The notes below the pieces were generated by a model. The model made no database searches and was not told the DNA's origin. It was given only the letters and a program-made list of their open reading frames with translations. Shown piece by piece: positions 21,082-30,795 of a DNA stretch of 64,000 nt. A program made the position numbers and the translations under genes. How positions within the stretch are numbered: position 1 is the stretch's first letter; each line of letters starts with the position of its first letter. The stretch is from contig NZ_JASBQE010000013.1 of NCBI RefSeq assembly GCF_029960785.1, forward strand, positions 118,880-182,879. Direction: 5' to 3'. Source of the DNA: Polyangium sp. 15x6. Lineage in GTDB: Bacteria; Myxococcota_A; Polyangia; Polyangiales; Polyangiaceae.

Positions 21082-23424
21082 TCAGGGGCCCGGGCCGAAG
21101 GAGCGCTCGACGGCGACGAACGTCGAGCCGGCGATCCGGAAGGGCATCGGCATCACGTCCGCGGGCATCGGCGCGCGGAGGAGCTCTTCGGGCAAGGCGT
21201 ACGTCCGATCGACCACCCGCACGGTCGCGGGCGCGCCGGGCGCGATGTCGATCGACCATTCGATGCCCTCCGTGGGCAAACCCTGGAAGGTAAAACCCCA
21301 GGGCTCGTCGGTCGTCGCGCGAAATCCGCTCGACTCGTCCACGCGGCGCCCGTCGATCGTCGCGCCGCGGATGGGCGCCTCCGAGGTGACCGAGACGAGG
21401 ACGAACGGAGCGCTCCGGCCCGAGCGAATCCGAAAGCGGAGGGTGCGGGTTCCATCGTGAAGGGTGTCGCCGAGGGATTCGAGCTGGGGAGGCGGGGCGT
21501 CGAGCGGCGGCGCCTCGGCCTCGTGCCGGAGCGTGCCCTGGCCGGGGAGGGAGAACCGCGGGGCGCGGCGCGTGGCTTCGGGGATGTGCAACGCCGTCCA
21601 GGGAGCTGGCTTTTCTTCCGTCGTCGTCCAGACGGCCGCGCGGCGGTCGGCGTCGAGGGCGTACGCGAGGCACGCAGGGCGGGGCTCTGCGGGAGAGAAT
21701 GAGTTTGTCGCGACGGCCAGGCCGAGCGTGATCACGCATGCGCCGGCGAGGCCGAGGGCGGGTTTTCGTGACGCACCCGCGCCGAGGATTTCGAGCAGCG
21801 GGGCCGAGAGGCCTGCGAGGAGCACGACGACGGCGACGGCCGGCGCGGCGCGCGGCAAGCCGAGCGCGATGAGGAGGAGGTAAGGGACCGGGACGACGAG
21901 CACGAGCGCTGGAAGCGCGGAAAGCAGGAGCCAGAGGCCGCTCGACGGCGATTCCGGAGAAGGGCGCCTTTGCCAGACGAGCAGGCCCGCGAGCGACGCG
22001 GCGAGCGGGAAGGCAAAAAGAAAACTCGCACCCGGGAGGAGCGCGGCCGTGGCGAGGGCGAGGAGGAGCCAGGCTGCGGCCGCGCCGAGCGCGAGCTCGA
22101 ACGGGGAGAGGCGTGCCCGGAAAAACCGATACGCGGAGGCATACACGGCGACACCGAGCAGAGCGAGGCCCATGCGCGCGAGGCCCGGATCGAAGGGATC
22201 GCCGCGGAACGCGCCCCACGTGGGCGTGAGGGCGCGGAGCGCGGCGACGAGCCCGGCCGCGAGCGCGGCCGCGACCACGAGCGAGGCGAGGAGCGCGCCG
22301 AACCCGGCGAGCACACGAGCGGGGCGCGCCTGCCCACGCCGCACGGCGAAGACGAGCGCGAGGACGAATAGCACCGCGGGGATCATTGCAATCGGCAGCG
22401 CCCAAGCGCGGCCGTAGACGACGAGGCCGAGGCCCGGGACGTCGAAATAAACGACCGGCTCGGCCGTGAGGGTCGTGAGATCCAGGTCCCCGAAGCGCCG
22501 CGCGAGGGCGAGCGCGAGTGTTCCTTCGTGCGCGAGGGTCCGCCGGTCGAGGTGCGCCGGATCGTCGGCGGGCGCGTGGTAATGGGCAGCGCCGTCGGCA
22601 AACGCGAAATTCATCCCGGGCACGCCGGCGCGCAAAAATGGAAAGATGTCGGTCTGGTGGCCGAGGCGGCGCGCGATTTCGGGGAAGAGCGACGAGGCGA
22701 CCGGATCGGGCGCGGCGTCCGCGAAATGCCGCACGAGCGCGCCGGCGCCGGCGCTCGTCTCGATGAGCCCGACGGGGCCTCGGGTGCCACGCCCGTCGAA
22801 GTTCAGCACGAGGCCGATGTCGCGAAACGATGGGTGCTCGCGGACGAAGACGTTCCCGCCGAGGACGCCGGCTTCTTCGGCGTCCGTGAACAGGAAAATC
22901 ACGTCGTTGCGGAGCGCGGGGCCCCCGCGGAGGGCGCGGGCCGTCTCCAGCAGGACGGCGACGCCGCTCGCGTCGTCGGCCGCGCCGGGGGCATTCGGGA
23001 CGGAGTCGTAATGGGCGACGAGCGCGAGGGCCGGGCCACGCTCGCGCCCCGGCAAACGCGCGACGAGGTTTTCCACGCGGGCGACGTCGTACGGCACGCC
23101 CCAGTGCGTGCCGAGCGCCGTGGCGCGCTGCATTTCCTCGGAGATGCCGAGGCGCGTGAGCTCGCCGCGGATGAATTCCCGCGCGGCGTCGTGGCCCGGG
23201 GTGCCCGGTGGTCGCGGCGCCGCGGCGAGGCGCGCGACGTGGGCCGCGGCGCGCTCGACCGAGAAAGCCTGCGGCGGCGCGCTCGCGGGTGGGTCTTTCG
23301 GGACGAACCCGAAGATCCGGAAGGCGACGATCGCGAGGAGGGCGAGGACGACGAGGGCGCGTGTGGTCTCGGCGCGTCCGAGCCGAAGGATGGCCCCCGG
23401 GCGCTCTTCCGGCTTGTTCACCAT
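21082..23424 (-). CDS. Membrane M28-family aminopeptidase
   Basis: A 780-residue zinc peptidase anchored in the membrane, similar in layout to ER-type M28 peptidases. An N-terminal transmembrane helix (ALVVLALLAIVAFRIFGF) precedes the M28 catalytic domain at about 50-310. Visible metal and catalytic residues are VAHYDSV, GAADDASG, FTDAEEAG, and late HYHAPADDP. Six to nine hydrophobic segments follow (about 350-580), then a soluble beta-rich C-terminal domain. It probably releases N-terminal amino acids from peptides outside the cytoplasm. Neighbouring genes for a CocE-type hydrolase and an OPT peptide importer suggest peptide scavenging. Confidence 0.87.
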   Translation of the reverse strand: MVNKPEERPGAILRLGRAETTRALVVLALLAIVAFRIFGFVPKDPPASAPPQAFSVERAAAHVARLAAAPRPPGTPGHDAAREFIRGELTRLGISEEMQRATALGTHWGVPYDVARVENLVARLPGRERGPALALVAHYDSVPNAPGAADDASGVAVLLETARALRGGPALRNDVIFLFTDAEEAGVLGGNVFVREHPSFRDIGLVLNFDGRGTRGPVGLIETSAGAGALVRHFADAAPDPVASSLFPEIARRLGHQTDIFPFLRAGVPGMNFAFADGAAHYHAPADDPAHLDRRTLAHEGTLALALARRFGDLDLTTLTAEPVVYFDVPGLGLVVYGRAWALPIAMIPAVLFVLALVFAVRRGQARPARVLAGFGALLASLVVAAALAAGLVAALRALTPTWGAFRGDPFDPGLARMGLALLGVAVYASAYRFFRARLSPFELALGAAAAWLLLALATAALLPGASFLFAFPLAASLAGLLVWQRRPSPESPSSGLWLLLSALPALVLVVPVPYLLLIALGLPRAAPAVAVVVLLAGLSAPLLEILGAGASRKPALGLAGACVITLGLAVATNSFSPAEPRPACLAYALDADRRAAVWTTTEEKPAPWTALHIPEATRRAPRFSLPGQGTLRHEAEAPPLDAPPPQLESLGDTLHDGTRTLRFRIRSGRSAPFVLVSVTSEAPIRGATIDGRRVDESSGFRATTDEPWGFTFQGLPTEGIEWSIDIAPGAPATVRVVDRTYALPEELLRAPMPADVMPMPFRIAGSTFVAVERSFGPGP

Positions 23425-23535
23425 GTCCCGACCCTACCACCCAGGCGGTGCGGCGCACGTCGATTGAATTTTGGTCACAGCGGCCACGGGATGGCGTCTA
23501 TCCTGTGCGCCCCCGGCGCTCCCAGGAGGTCGTTC

Positions 23536-25527
23536 GTGTCCGCTCGTGTTTCTCTCGCCCGCACATCCCCGCTGATCCTCGCGCTCCTCGCCTCGCCCGC
23601 CTGCCACGTCGAAGAGAAGGCCGCCCCGACACCGCCGCCGGCGCTCCCCGCGCCCGCCGCAGCGCCCGCGCCTTCGAGCGAGGGCGAGCAACGGGACGCG
23701 CGCGCGGAGTTCATCCGGTCGAGGTACACGAAATACGAATATCGCATTCCCATGCGCGACGGCGTGCGGCTCTTCACGGTGGTGTACGTGCCGAACGACG
23801 CGAGCCCGTCACGGAAGTATCCGTTTCTCATGATGCGCACGCCCTACTCCGTGGCGCCGTACGGGGCCGATCGGTACCGCGGGCGTTTTCTCACCGAGGC
23901 CTTCGAGAAGGAGGGCTTCATCTTCGTGAATCAGGACGTGCGCGGCCGCTACATGTCCGAGGGCGAGTTCGTGAACGTGCGGCCGCACCTCGACAAGAAG
24001 GGGCCGAAGGACATCGACGAAAGCACGGATACGTACGACACGCTCGAGTGGCTGACGAAAAACGTGGCCGGGAACAACGGGCGCGCGGGCATGCTCGGGG
24101 TGTCGTATCCGGGGTTTTATTCGTCGGCGGGGGCGATCGACTCGCATCCGTCGTTGAAGGCGGTCTCGCCGCAGGCGCCGATCGGGGACTGGTTCCGCGG
24201 CGACGACATGCACCGGCACGGCGCCTTCAATTTGCAGCTCGCGTTCCATTTCTTCGGGTCGTTCGACAAACCGCGGCCGAAGCCCAAGGAGGACAGCGAG
24301 GACGACTGGGATGGGGTCGATTACGGGACGCCCGACGCCTATCGGTTTTTCCTCTCCGCGGGGCCCCTGTCCGAGGCCGAGGCGAAGCATTTCAAGGGCG
24401 AGCGCCCGTTCTTCCGCGACATCGTGGCGCACCCGAACTACGACGCGTTCTGGCAAGCCCGGAACATCTTGCCCCACCTGCGCAACATCAAGGCCGCCGT
24501 GCTCGTCGTGGGAGGATTTTTCGATACGGAGGACCTCTACGGTCCGCTCGCCACGTATCGCGCGATCGAGGCGCAAAACCCGGGCGCGAAGAATTCGATC
24601 GTGATGGGACCATGGAAACACGGGGGCTGGTACCATACGACGGGGGACAAGCTCGGCGACGCGGATTTCGGGTTCGCGACGTCGCCCGTGCTCCAGGACC
24701 TCGAACTCGCGTTCTTCAAGCACCACCTGAAGGACGGGCCGGATCCGGAGCTCGCCGAGGCGCTGGTCTTCGAGGGGGGCGCCAATCGCTTCCGGCGGTT
24801 CGACGCCTGGCCCCCGCGCGAGGCGAAGAAAGGGCGGCTCTATTTGCAAGGGAGCGGCGCGCTGTCGTTCGAGCCGCCGAAGAACGCGGAGGCCGAGAGC
24901 GACGAATACTTGAGCGACCCCGACAAACCCGTGCCGTACACGCAGGAGATGTCGAATGGCTGGTCGTCGAGTTACATGACCGAGGATCAGCGCTTCGCGT
25001 CGCGAAGGCCCGACGTGCTCGAATATCGCTCCGAGCCGCTCGAGCGGGACGTCACGCTCGCGGGCCCGCTCGAGGCCGAGTTCTGGGTGAGCACGACAGG
25101 GACCGACGCGGACTGGGTGGTGAAGCTCATCGACGAGAACCCCGGGAAGATGCCGGGGTTCAAGAAGGAAGATCGGTGGGACGGCAAGAAGGACCGCGGA
25201 GGCCAGCAGATCCTCGTGCGCGGCGAGCCGTTCCGCGGCCGGTTCCGCGAGAGCTACGAGACGCCGAAGCCGTTCGTCCCGGGCGAGCCGACGAAGGTGA
25301 AGTTCGCGGTGAACGACGTGTTCCACACCTTCAAACGCGGTCACCGGATCGTGATCCAGGTGCAATCGACCTGGTTCCCGTTCATCGATCGAAACCCGCA
25401 GAAATTCGTGCCGAACATCTTCGAGGCGAAGGCGGGTGATTACACGAAGGCGACGCACCGGGTGTATCGGTCGCAGGTGATGCCGAGCGCGCTGGAAGTG
25501 ACGATCCTCCCGGCGCTGGACGAGTAG
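23536..25527 (+). CDS. CocE/NonD family hydrolase (X-Pro dipeptidyl-peptidase-like), lipoprotein
   Basis: A 663-residue secreted serine hydrolase of the CocE/alpha-amino-acid ester hydrolase family. The GTG at 23536 has a perfect AGGAGG; an ATG at 23491 is in frame but poorly placed. Lipobox ASPAC gives Cys23, followed by a Pro/Ala linker. The nucleophile is Ser190 in GMLGVSYPGF. The Asp and His candidates are in GGFFDTEDLYG and GPWKHGGW. The C-terminal jelly-roll domain typical of the family covers about residues 420-663. Such enzymes cleave acyl esters or amides, and some cleave X-Pro dipeptides. Substrate is not predictable. Confidence 0.88.
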   Translation: MSARVSLARTSPLILALLASPACHVEEKAAPTPPPALPAPAAAPAPSSEGEQRDARAEFIRSRYTKYEYRIPMRDGVRLFTVVYVPNDASPSRKYPFLMMRTPYSVAPYGADRYRGRFLTEAFEKEGFIFVNQDVRGRYMSEGEFVNVRPHLDKKGPKDIDESTDTYDTLEWLTKNVAGNNGRAGMLGVSYPGFYSSAGAIDSHPSLKAVSPQAPIGDWFRGDDMHRHGAFNLQLAFHFFGSFDKPRPKPKEDSEDDWDGVDYGTPDAYRFFLSAGPLSEAEAKHFKGERPFFRDIVAHPNYDAFWQARNILPHLRNIKAAVLVVGGFFDTEDLYGPLATYRAIEAQNPGAKNSIVMGPWKHGGWYHTTGDKLGDADFGFATSPVLQDLELAFFKHHLKDGPDPELAEALVFEGGANRFRRFDAWPPREAKKGRLYLQGSGALSFEPPKNAEAESDEYLSDPDKPVPYTQEMSNGWSSSYMTEDQRFASRRPDVLEYRSEPLERDVTLAGPLEAEFWVSTTGTDADWVVKLIDENPGKMPGFKKEDRWDGKKDRGGQQILVRGEPFRGRFRESYETPKPFVPGEPTKVKFAVNDVFHTFKRGHRIVIQVQSTWFPFIDRNPQKFVPNIFEAKAGDYTKATHRVYRSQVMPSALEVTILPALDE

Positions 25528-25580
25528 GTTTTTCTTCGCACCTCGAACGTTTCTCCGGTACGCTCGCGTTCGATCCCGCG

Positions 25581-27476
25581 ATGACCACGATGAACCCCTC
25601 CGCCGAGCCCGCTTCCGCGCCGGAAAACGCACCCGCGAAGGACCCCGAGCAACAATGGCTCGATACGGTCTATCGCAAAGGGGAAAAACAGCTGACGCCG
25701 CGCGCGATCATCGCCGGGATGCTCATCGGCGGGGTGATGTGTTTGTCCAACCTCTACGTCTTTTTCAAGACGGGGTGGAGCCTCGGCGTCACGTTGACCG
25801 CCTGCATCCTGGCGTTCGCCCTCTTCGAGCTCTTGCGCGCGGCGAAGCTGACGAGGAGCGAGTTCACGATCCTGGAGAACAACGCGATGGGCTCGGTCGC
25901 GTCCGCGGCCGGGTACATGACGGGCGGCGGGAACATGGCGGCGTTCGGCGCGCTGCTCATGGTCACGACGATGCGGCCGAGCGCGGTCTGGCTGATGGTC
26001 TGGTTCGGCGTGATCGCGGCGATGGGCGTGTTCGCGGCGATCCCGATCAAGCGGCAGCTCATCAACAAGGAGGCGCTCGCATTCCCGACGGGGACGGCGA
26101 CGGCCGAGACGCTGCGCTCGATGCACGAGGCGGCGCACCACGGAGACGCGAACGCAGAAGGCGCGGGCGCAGGCAAGGAGAAGGCGCGGCTGCTCGGGAT
26201 CGCCGGGCTCATGGGCGCGCTGCTCGCGTTCTTGCGGGACGCGAAGGCGGCGTGGATCCCGTTCAACCTGCCAGGCTCGATCGCGCTGCCCTTCCAGATC
26301 GCGGGGCGCGCGGCGAAGGACTGGACGATCATGTTGAACTGCGAGCTCGTGCTGGTCGGCGCGGGCGCGCTGATGAGCTTCCGCACGGCGTGGTCGCTCC
26401 TGCTCTCGGGGATGGCCGGCTACGCGATCCTCGCGCCGAGGCTCGCCGAGGAGCACGCGATCAAAGAGGTGAGTTACAAGGCGATCGTCGGGTGGACGCT
26501 CTGGCCAGGCGCCGCGATCCTCGTCGCTTCGGGCCTGACGAGCTTCTTGCTCGATTACAAGAGCATCGTGCGCTCGTTCCGGGGTTTGTCGGGGATATTC
26601 ACGGGCGGCGCGAAGAAATCCGAGAAGGAGGAGCCGATCGCGGCGGTGGAGTGCCCGGCGTGGTGGTTCCCCGCGGGGTTCGCCGTGCTCGCGCCGATCG
26701 TGATCCTCTTGATGGGGTTCCTCTTCCAGATCCCGTTCTGGGCCGGAATCATCGCGGTGCCGCTCGCGGTGGTGATGGGGTTCGTCGCGGCGCGCGTGAC
26801 GGGTGAGACGGACGTGACGCCGACAAAGGCGCTCGGGCCGGTGACGCAGGCGGTTTATGGGCTGCTGACGCCCGGTAACCTCGCCGGCAACATCATGAGC
26901 GCGAACGTGACGGGCGGGGTCGGGCTGCATTCGGCGGATTTGCTGACGGACCTGAAGAGCGGGTGGCTGCTCGGCGCGAGCCCGCGGCAGCAGCTCAAGG
27001 GGCAGCTCTTCGGCGTGGTGGCGGGGGCGCTCGTCGTGGTGCCGGCGTTCTGGCTCATCATGCCGGACCCGTCCGTGCTCGGCAGCGAGGAGTGGCCCGC
27101 GCCGTCGTGCCTCGTGTGGGCCGGCGTTTCGAAGGCGTTCGCGGGCGGGCTCGGCGGTTTGCCCCCGGGGGCGGATCGGGCGATGGTGATCGGTCTTCTC
27201 CTCGGCGTCGTGCTCGCGCTCGCGGAGCGATTCGCGCCGAAGAAGGTGCTCCCGTTCGTGCCTTCGCCGGCGGGGCTCGGGATCGCGCTCGTGATCCCGG
27301 CGAGCAACGCGATCGCGATGTTCATCGGGGCGACGATCGCGCACGTGCTGCGCAAGACGAAGCCGGAGCTCGGCGAGCGGCTGACGGTGCCGGTGTCGAG
27401 CGGGTGGATCGCGGGCGAGAGCTTGATGGGAATCGCCATCAAGCTGCTCATGGTGGCGGGGGTGCTGCAGAAGTAG
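25581..27476 (+). CDS. OPT family oligopeptide transporter
   Basis: A 631-residue inner-membrane importer of the oligopeptide transporter superfamily with about 14-16 hydrophobic segments. Family features include NLYVFFKTGWSLGVTLTACI, the ENNAMGSVASAAGYMTGGGN block (OPT proteins carry a conserved NxxxSxAG-like loop here), and IKRQLINKEALAFPTGTATA. It probably imports peptides, though some members carry siderophore-metal complexes. It lies 53 bp after the CocE-like gene on the same strand and probably shares its transcript. Two ATGs (25581, 25590) are possible starts. Confidence 0.9.
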   Translation: MTTMNPSAEPASAPENAPAKDPEQQWLDTVYRKGEKQLTPRAIIAGMLIGGVMCLSNLYVFFKTGWSLGVTLTACILAFALFELLRAAKLTRSEFTILENNAMGSVASAAGYMTGGGNMAAFGALLMVTTMRPSAVWLMVWFGVIAAMGVFAAIPIKRQLINKEALAFPTGTATAETLRSMHEAAHHGDANAEGAGAGKEKARLLGIAGLMGALLAFLRDAKAAWIPFNLPGSIALPFQIAGRAAKDWTIMLNCELVLVGAGALMSFRTAWSLLLSGMAGYAILAPRLAEEHAIKEVSYKAIVGWTLWPGAAILVASGLTSFLLDYKSIVRSFRGLSGIFTGGAKKSEKEEPIAAVECPAWWFPAGFAVLAPIVILLMGFLFQIPFWAGIIAVPLAVVMGFVAARVTGETDVTPTKALGPVTQAVYGLLTPGNLAGNIMSANVTGGVGLHSADLLTDLKSGWLLGASPRQQLKGQLFGVVAGALVVVPAFWLIMPDPSVLGSEEWPAPSCLVWAGVSKAFAGGLGGLPPGADRAMVIGLLLGVVLALAERFAPKKVLPFVPSPAGLGIALVIPASNAIAMFIGATIAHVLRKTKPELGERLTVPVSSGWIAGESLMGIAIKLLMVAGVLQK

Positions 27477-27496
27477 GCGCAGCCGAGGGATTGCGG

Positions 27497-29368
27497 TCAG
27501 CCCACGGGGACGAGGTCGATCCGGCCGAGCTCCTCGTGGACGGCCGCAACGGTCGCCTGGATGCGGTCGCCCACGGCAAACCGCCTTCCCTGGCCGATGA
27601 GGGCCTGCGCGGCGAGATCGGTGCGGAACGGGCCGCCGGGGAGCGCTTCCATGGCAATGGAGCCCATCGCGCCCGTGCCGGCGATTTGTACGAGGAGGCC
27701 AAACGGCTTGAGCGCGATGATGTTGCCCGAGACCTCCTCGCCGAGGCGGCCGGCATAAAGGCGCGCGACGAGCATGCGATGGCGCTCGGCCTCCGCTTTG
27801 CCCGCATTTTGCGAGGATCGATCACAATCCGCGGCGAGGACGGCGAGCCCGGCGCGGATGTCCTCGTAATCGCGATGGCCCTCGAGGTACCGCTTGAGGA
27901 TGCGGTGCACGACGAGGTCGGCGTATCTGCGGATCGGCGAGGTGAAATGCAGGTAGAGCGGCGCGCCGAGGCCAAAATGCGAGCCGGGATCGGGCGTGTA
28001 GCGCGCCGGGCCGAGGGTCTGTCCGAGCACGGTGCGGATCGCAGGCTCGAAGCGCGCGCCGGCGATCTGCGTCTCGAACGCGGCGAGCGAGCGGGCCGAG
28101 AGGCGTGGGCCGAAGCCGGCCTCGATGCCGAAGTTGTGCGCGAGCTGCGCGAGCGTGCGGACGCGCTCGAGCGAGGGCTCGTCGTGGACGCGGAAGATGC
28201 CGGGGAGGCCCCGCGCGACGAGCCACTCCGCGACGGCCTCGTTCGCCGCGACCATGAGCCGCTCGACGAGCCTGTGCGCGGGGGTCTCGCGGCGCGCTTC
28301 GATCGCGATCGGCTCGCCCGTGCCCGCGTCGAACTCGATCTTCGCCTCCTCGCGCGCGAGGTTCACCCCACCCCGCGCGGCGCGAACGGCGCTGAGGCGC
28401 GCGACGGCAGTGCGGAGCCAGCGGAGCGTGCTCTCGACGGCGTGCGGGACACCTTCGGCGTGGCCTTCGGAGAGGAACGTGTCGACGGCGTCGTACGTGA
28501 GGCGCGCGCGCGAGCGGACGAGGCTCTCGTAGACGTCGACCGAGGTGATGCGACCCTCGGGATCGATGCGGAGCTCGGCCGTGAGGGCAGGCCGGTCCTC
28601 GCCCTCGACGAGGCTCGCCGCGCGCGACGAGATGGCCTCGGGGAGCATCGGGAGCACGCGGCCCGCGAGGTAGACGCTCGTGCCGCGCAGGCGCGCCTCG
28701 CGATCGAGGATCGAGCGCTCGGGGACGAAGACGTCGACGTCGGCGATCGAGACGAGCACGCGGAGCGCGCCGCTCGCGTCGGCCGGGTACGCCGAGAGCG
28801 CGTCGTCGATGTCCCGCGTGGAGGCCGCGTCGATGGTCACGGTTGGTACGTTGCGAAGATCGCGCCGCCGCTCCATGGGGATCGGCCGCGCGGCCGCTTC
28901 CTCGGCGGCGCGCTCGAGGGTCTCGGCGAAGACCGCGCGCAGGCCGTGCCGCGCGATGCAACGCTCGACGCCGAGATCGGCGCCCTCGGGGACGACACGC
29001 GCGACGACGAGGCGATCGCCCGAGACCTCGGCCACGACGTGCGTGCCTTCAGCGAGCTCGTTCGTCGTGTCGAGGGGCCAGTCCGTGTTCGCCACGGAGC
29101 GATCGATCCGCAGGTACCGTTTGCCGCCGCGGAGGACGACGCTGCCGAAGACCTCCGCGCGGGCGCGGCTGACGAGCGCGAGCTCGGCGGCGACGAAGCG
29201 GCCGTTGCCTTCGGACGTGAGCCGCGCGGTCACGACGTCGCCGTCGAGGAAGGGGTTCAGATCCGGCGGCGCGATGAACGCGGAGACGGGCGTCGAGGCT
29301 TCGACGACGAGGAAGCCGAACCCTCGTGGATGAACGGAAATGCGCCCGCGTGTCGTGCCGTCGCTCAT
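27497..29368 (-). CDS. RNase II/R family exoribonuclease (RNB domain)
   Basis: A 623-residue 3'-5' exoribonuclease. An N-terminal OB/cold-shock-like domain (RGRISVHPRGFGFLVVE) precedes the RNB catalytic domain, whose Asp cluster reads TIDAASTRDIDDALSAY. Further RNB marks are YLHFTSPIRRYADLVVHR and the C-terminal S1 domain (GNIIALKPFGLLVQI). It is shorter than RNase R, lacking the long basic tail. ATG 29368 overlaps the stop of the upstream amphi-Trp gene (ATGA), so the two are coupled. Role: RNA turnover. Confidence 0.92.
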   Translation of the reverse strand: MSDGTTRGRISVHPRGFGFLVVEASTPVSAFIAPPDLNPFLDGDVVTARLTSEGNGRFVAAELALVSRARAEVFGSVVLRGGKRYLRIDRSVANTDWPLDTTNELAEGTHVVAEVSGDRLVVARVVPEGADLGVERCIARHGLRAVFAETLERAAEEAAARPIPMERRRDLRNVPTVTIDAASTRDIDDALSAYPADASGALRVLVSIADVDVFVPERSILDREARLRGTSVYLAGRVLPMLPEAISSRAASLVEGEDRPALTAELRIDPEGRITSVDVYESLVRSRARLTYDAVDTFLSEGHAEGVPHAVESTLRWLRTAVARLSAVRAARGGVNLAREEAKIEFDAGTGEPIAIEARRETPAHRLVERLMVAANEAVAEWLVARGLPGIFRVHDEPSLERVRTLAQLAHNFGIEAGFGPRLSARSLAAFETQIAGARFEPAIRTVLGQTLGPARYTPDPGSHFGLGAPLYLHFTSPIRRYADLVVHRILKRYLEGHRDYEDIRAGLAVLAADCDRSSQNAGKAEAERHRMLVARLYAGRLGEEVSGNIIALKPFGLLVQIAGTGAMGSIAMEALPGGPFRTDLAAQALIGQGRRFAVGDRIQATVAAVHEELGRIDLVPVG

Positions 29369-29607
29369 GTGTCGTTCGGACCGTCGCTCTCGGCTTGCCC
29401 GCGACGCCATCGGAGCTGCATCTCGATCTCCTCGGCGTCACCCTCGGCCTCGTGCTCGACCGAGAGCTCGGCGTCGTACGGGACCGTGACTCGCACGCCG
29501 CCGACCTGGACGCGGAACGGCTCGCCTCGCTCGACTGCATCGGCGACGCGGCGAAGCAGCGCGACGAACTCGTCCCTCGAACGGATGCGCGTGACGTCTC
29601 TGGCCAT
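29365..29607 (-). CDS. Amphi-Trp domain protein
   Basis: An 80-residue small protein resembling amphi-Trp domain proteins: one or two helices, then a strand-turn-strand of alternating residues (FRVQVGGVRVTVPYDAELSV) and a C-terminal amphipathic strand with a conserved Trp (EIEMQLRWRRG). Function of the family is unknown. It overlaps the RNase gene by 4 bp, a link worth noting. No ribosome-binding site is evident. Confidence 0.7.
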   Translation of the reverse strand: MARDVTRIRSRDEFVALLRRVADAVERGEPFRVQVGGVRVTVPYDAELSVEHEAEGDAEEIEMQLRWRRGQAESDGPNDT

Positions 29608-29686
29608 GGGCGGAGGATAATCGGCTCATCGTCGCGATGTCCATCGGAGGCATGTGCTAGTGTCCGGCCCCCTCAGGAAAACCGGA

Positions 29687-30742
29687 ATGGAAGCGAAATC
29701 CGAGGTGATCCAGCGGCTCGAAGCGAAGGCGAACCGCGCCTTTCCGCACGTGCTCGCCGCGCGTGACCTCTCCGCGCGGACGCTCGGCCGGCTCCGCGAG
29801 CTCTTGCAAGGGCACGATCCCGAGGACACGAGCATCGTCGTTTTTGGCTCGTTCGCCCGCGGCGAGTACACGCCCGGCAGCGACATCGACTGGACGCTGC
29901 TCGTCGACGGGCGCGCCGACCGGGCCCACTTCGACGAGGCACTCGCGATCACGAAGATCCTGCACGAGGCAAGGTTCCAGCCGCCGAGCCCCTTCGGCGT
30001 CTTCGACAACGTGTCGTTCAGCCACCCCTTGCTGCACCTCATCGGCGGGCACGACGACACGAACCGCAACACCACGCAGCGCATCCTGCTCCTGCTCGAG
30101 TCGATCGCGATCGGAAAGAGCGAGGCGCTCGAGCGCGTCGTCGATCTCGTGCTGCACCGCTACGTCGGCGACGATCGAGGTCTTTTGTTCTCCAAGCGTC
30201 TGCCGCTCGTGCCGCGCTTCCTCTTGAACGACATCATCCGCTACTGGCGCACGATCACCGTCGATTTCGTGAACAAGCAGGCCTTCAAGGGCGGCTGGGC
30301 GCTCAGGAACGTCAAGCTGCGCACGAGCCGGAAGCTGCTCTTCGCGAGCGGGATGCTCGCGTGCTTCTCGCTCGAGCTCTTCGGCAAGGGCGAGTTCCGG
30401 CGCGGCGAGGGCGGCGTGGATCCGGCGCGCGTCGTGCGGTACCTGCGGGAGCGGCTGCGCCTCTCGCCGCTCGAGCAGATGTGCGAGGTGCTGCTCCGGC
30501 CGACGATCTCGGTCGAGACCGCGCAGAAGGTGATCGGCTCGTACGACGCCTTCATGGGCATTCTCACCGACGAGGACAAACGCCGCCACCTCTCGGATTT
30601 GCCGTTCGAAGCGTTCGGGGAAGACGCGCTGTTCAAGCAAGCAACGAGCTTGACCTACACGTTCCAGGAAGGGCTCGATCGCGTCTTCTTCCACGAGGAC
30701 GAGGAGATCGCGGGCCTCGTGCGGCAATTCGGCGTGTTCTGA
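29687..30742 (+). CDS. Polymerase-beta-fold nucleotidyltransferase
   Basis: A 351-residue cytosolic protein with an N-terminal nucleotidyltransferase motif, VVFGSFARGEYTPGSDIDWT. This is the G-S-x(n)-D-x-D pattern, with metal ligands in SDIDW. The remaining 250 residues are helical (LRTSRKLLFASGMLACFSLE, LSPLEQMCEVLLRP). This does not match GlnD, kanamycin or CCA enzymes well. No HEPN antitoxin-like partner, CBASS effector or tRNA gene is adjacent, so its substrate is open. ATG 29687 follows AGGAAA. Confidence 0.75.
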   Translation: MEAKSEVIQRLEAKANRAFPHVLAARDLSARTLGRLRELLQGHDPEDTSIVVFGSFARGEYTPGSDIDWTLLVDGRADRAHFDEALAITKILHEARFQPPSPFGVFDNVSFSHPLLHLIGGHDDTNRNTTQRILLLLESIAIGKSEALERVVDLVLHRYVGDDRGLLFSKRLPLVPRFLLNDIIRYWRTITVDFVNKQAFKGGWALRNVKLRTSRKLLFASGMLACFSLELFGKGEFRRGEGGVDPARVVRYLRERLRLSPLEQMCEVLLRPTISVETAQKVIGSYDAFMGILTDEDKRRHLSDLPFEAFGEDALFKQATSLTYTFQEGLDRVFFHEDEEIAGLVRQFGVF

Positions 30743-30795
30743 AGGGAGCCGTGGTTGCAGAGGTGCCGGCGGCGGAGTAACCACACGGCCTCCCC

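Noticed and set aside
29687..30742. CBASS or minimal-nucleotidyltransferase toxin-antitoxin system
   Set aside because: No effector, HEPN protein or other partner gene is adjacent, and the protein is too long for a minimal nucleotidyltransferase.
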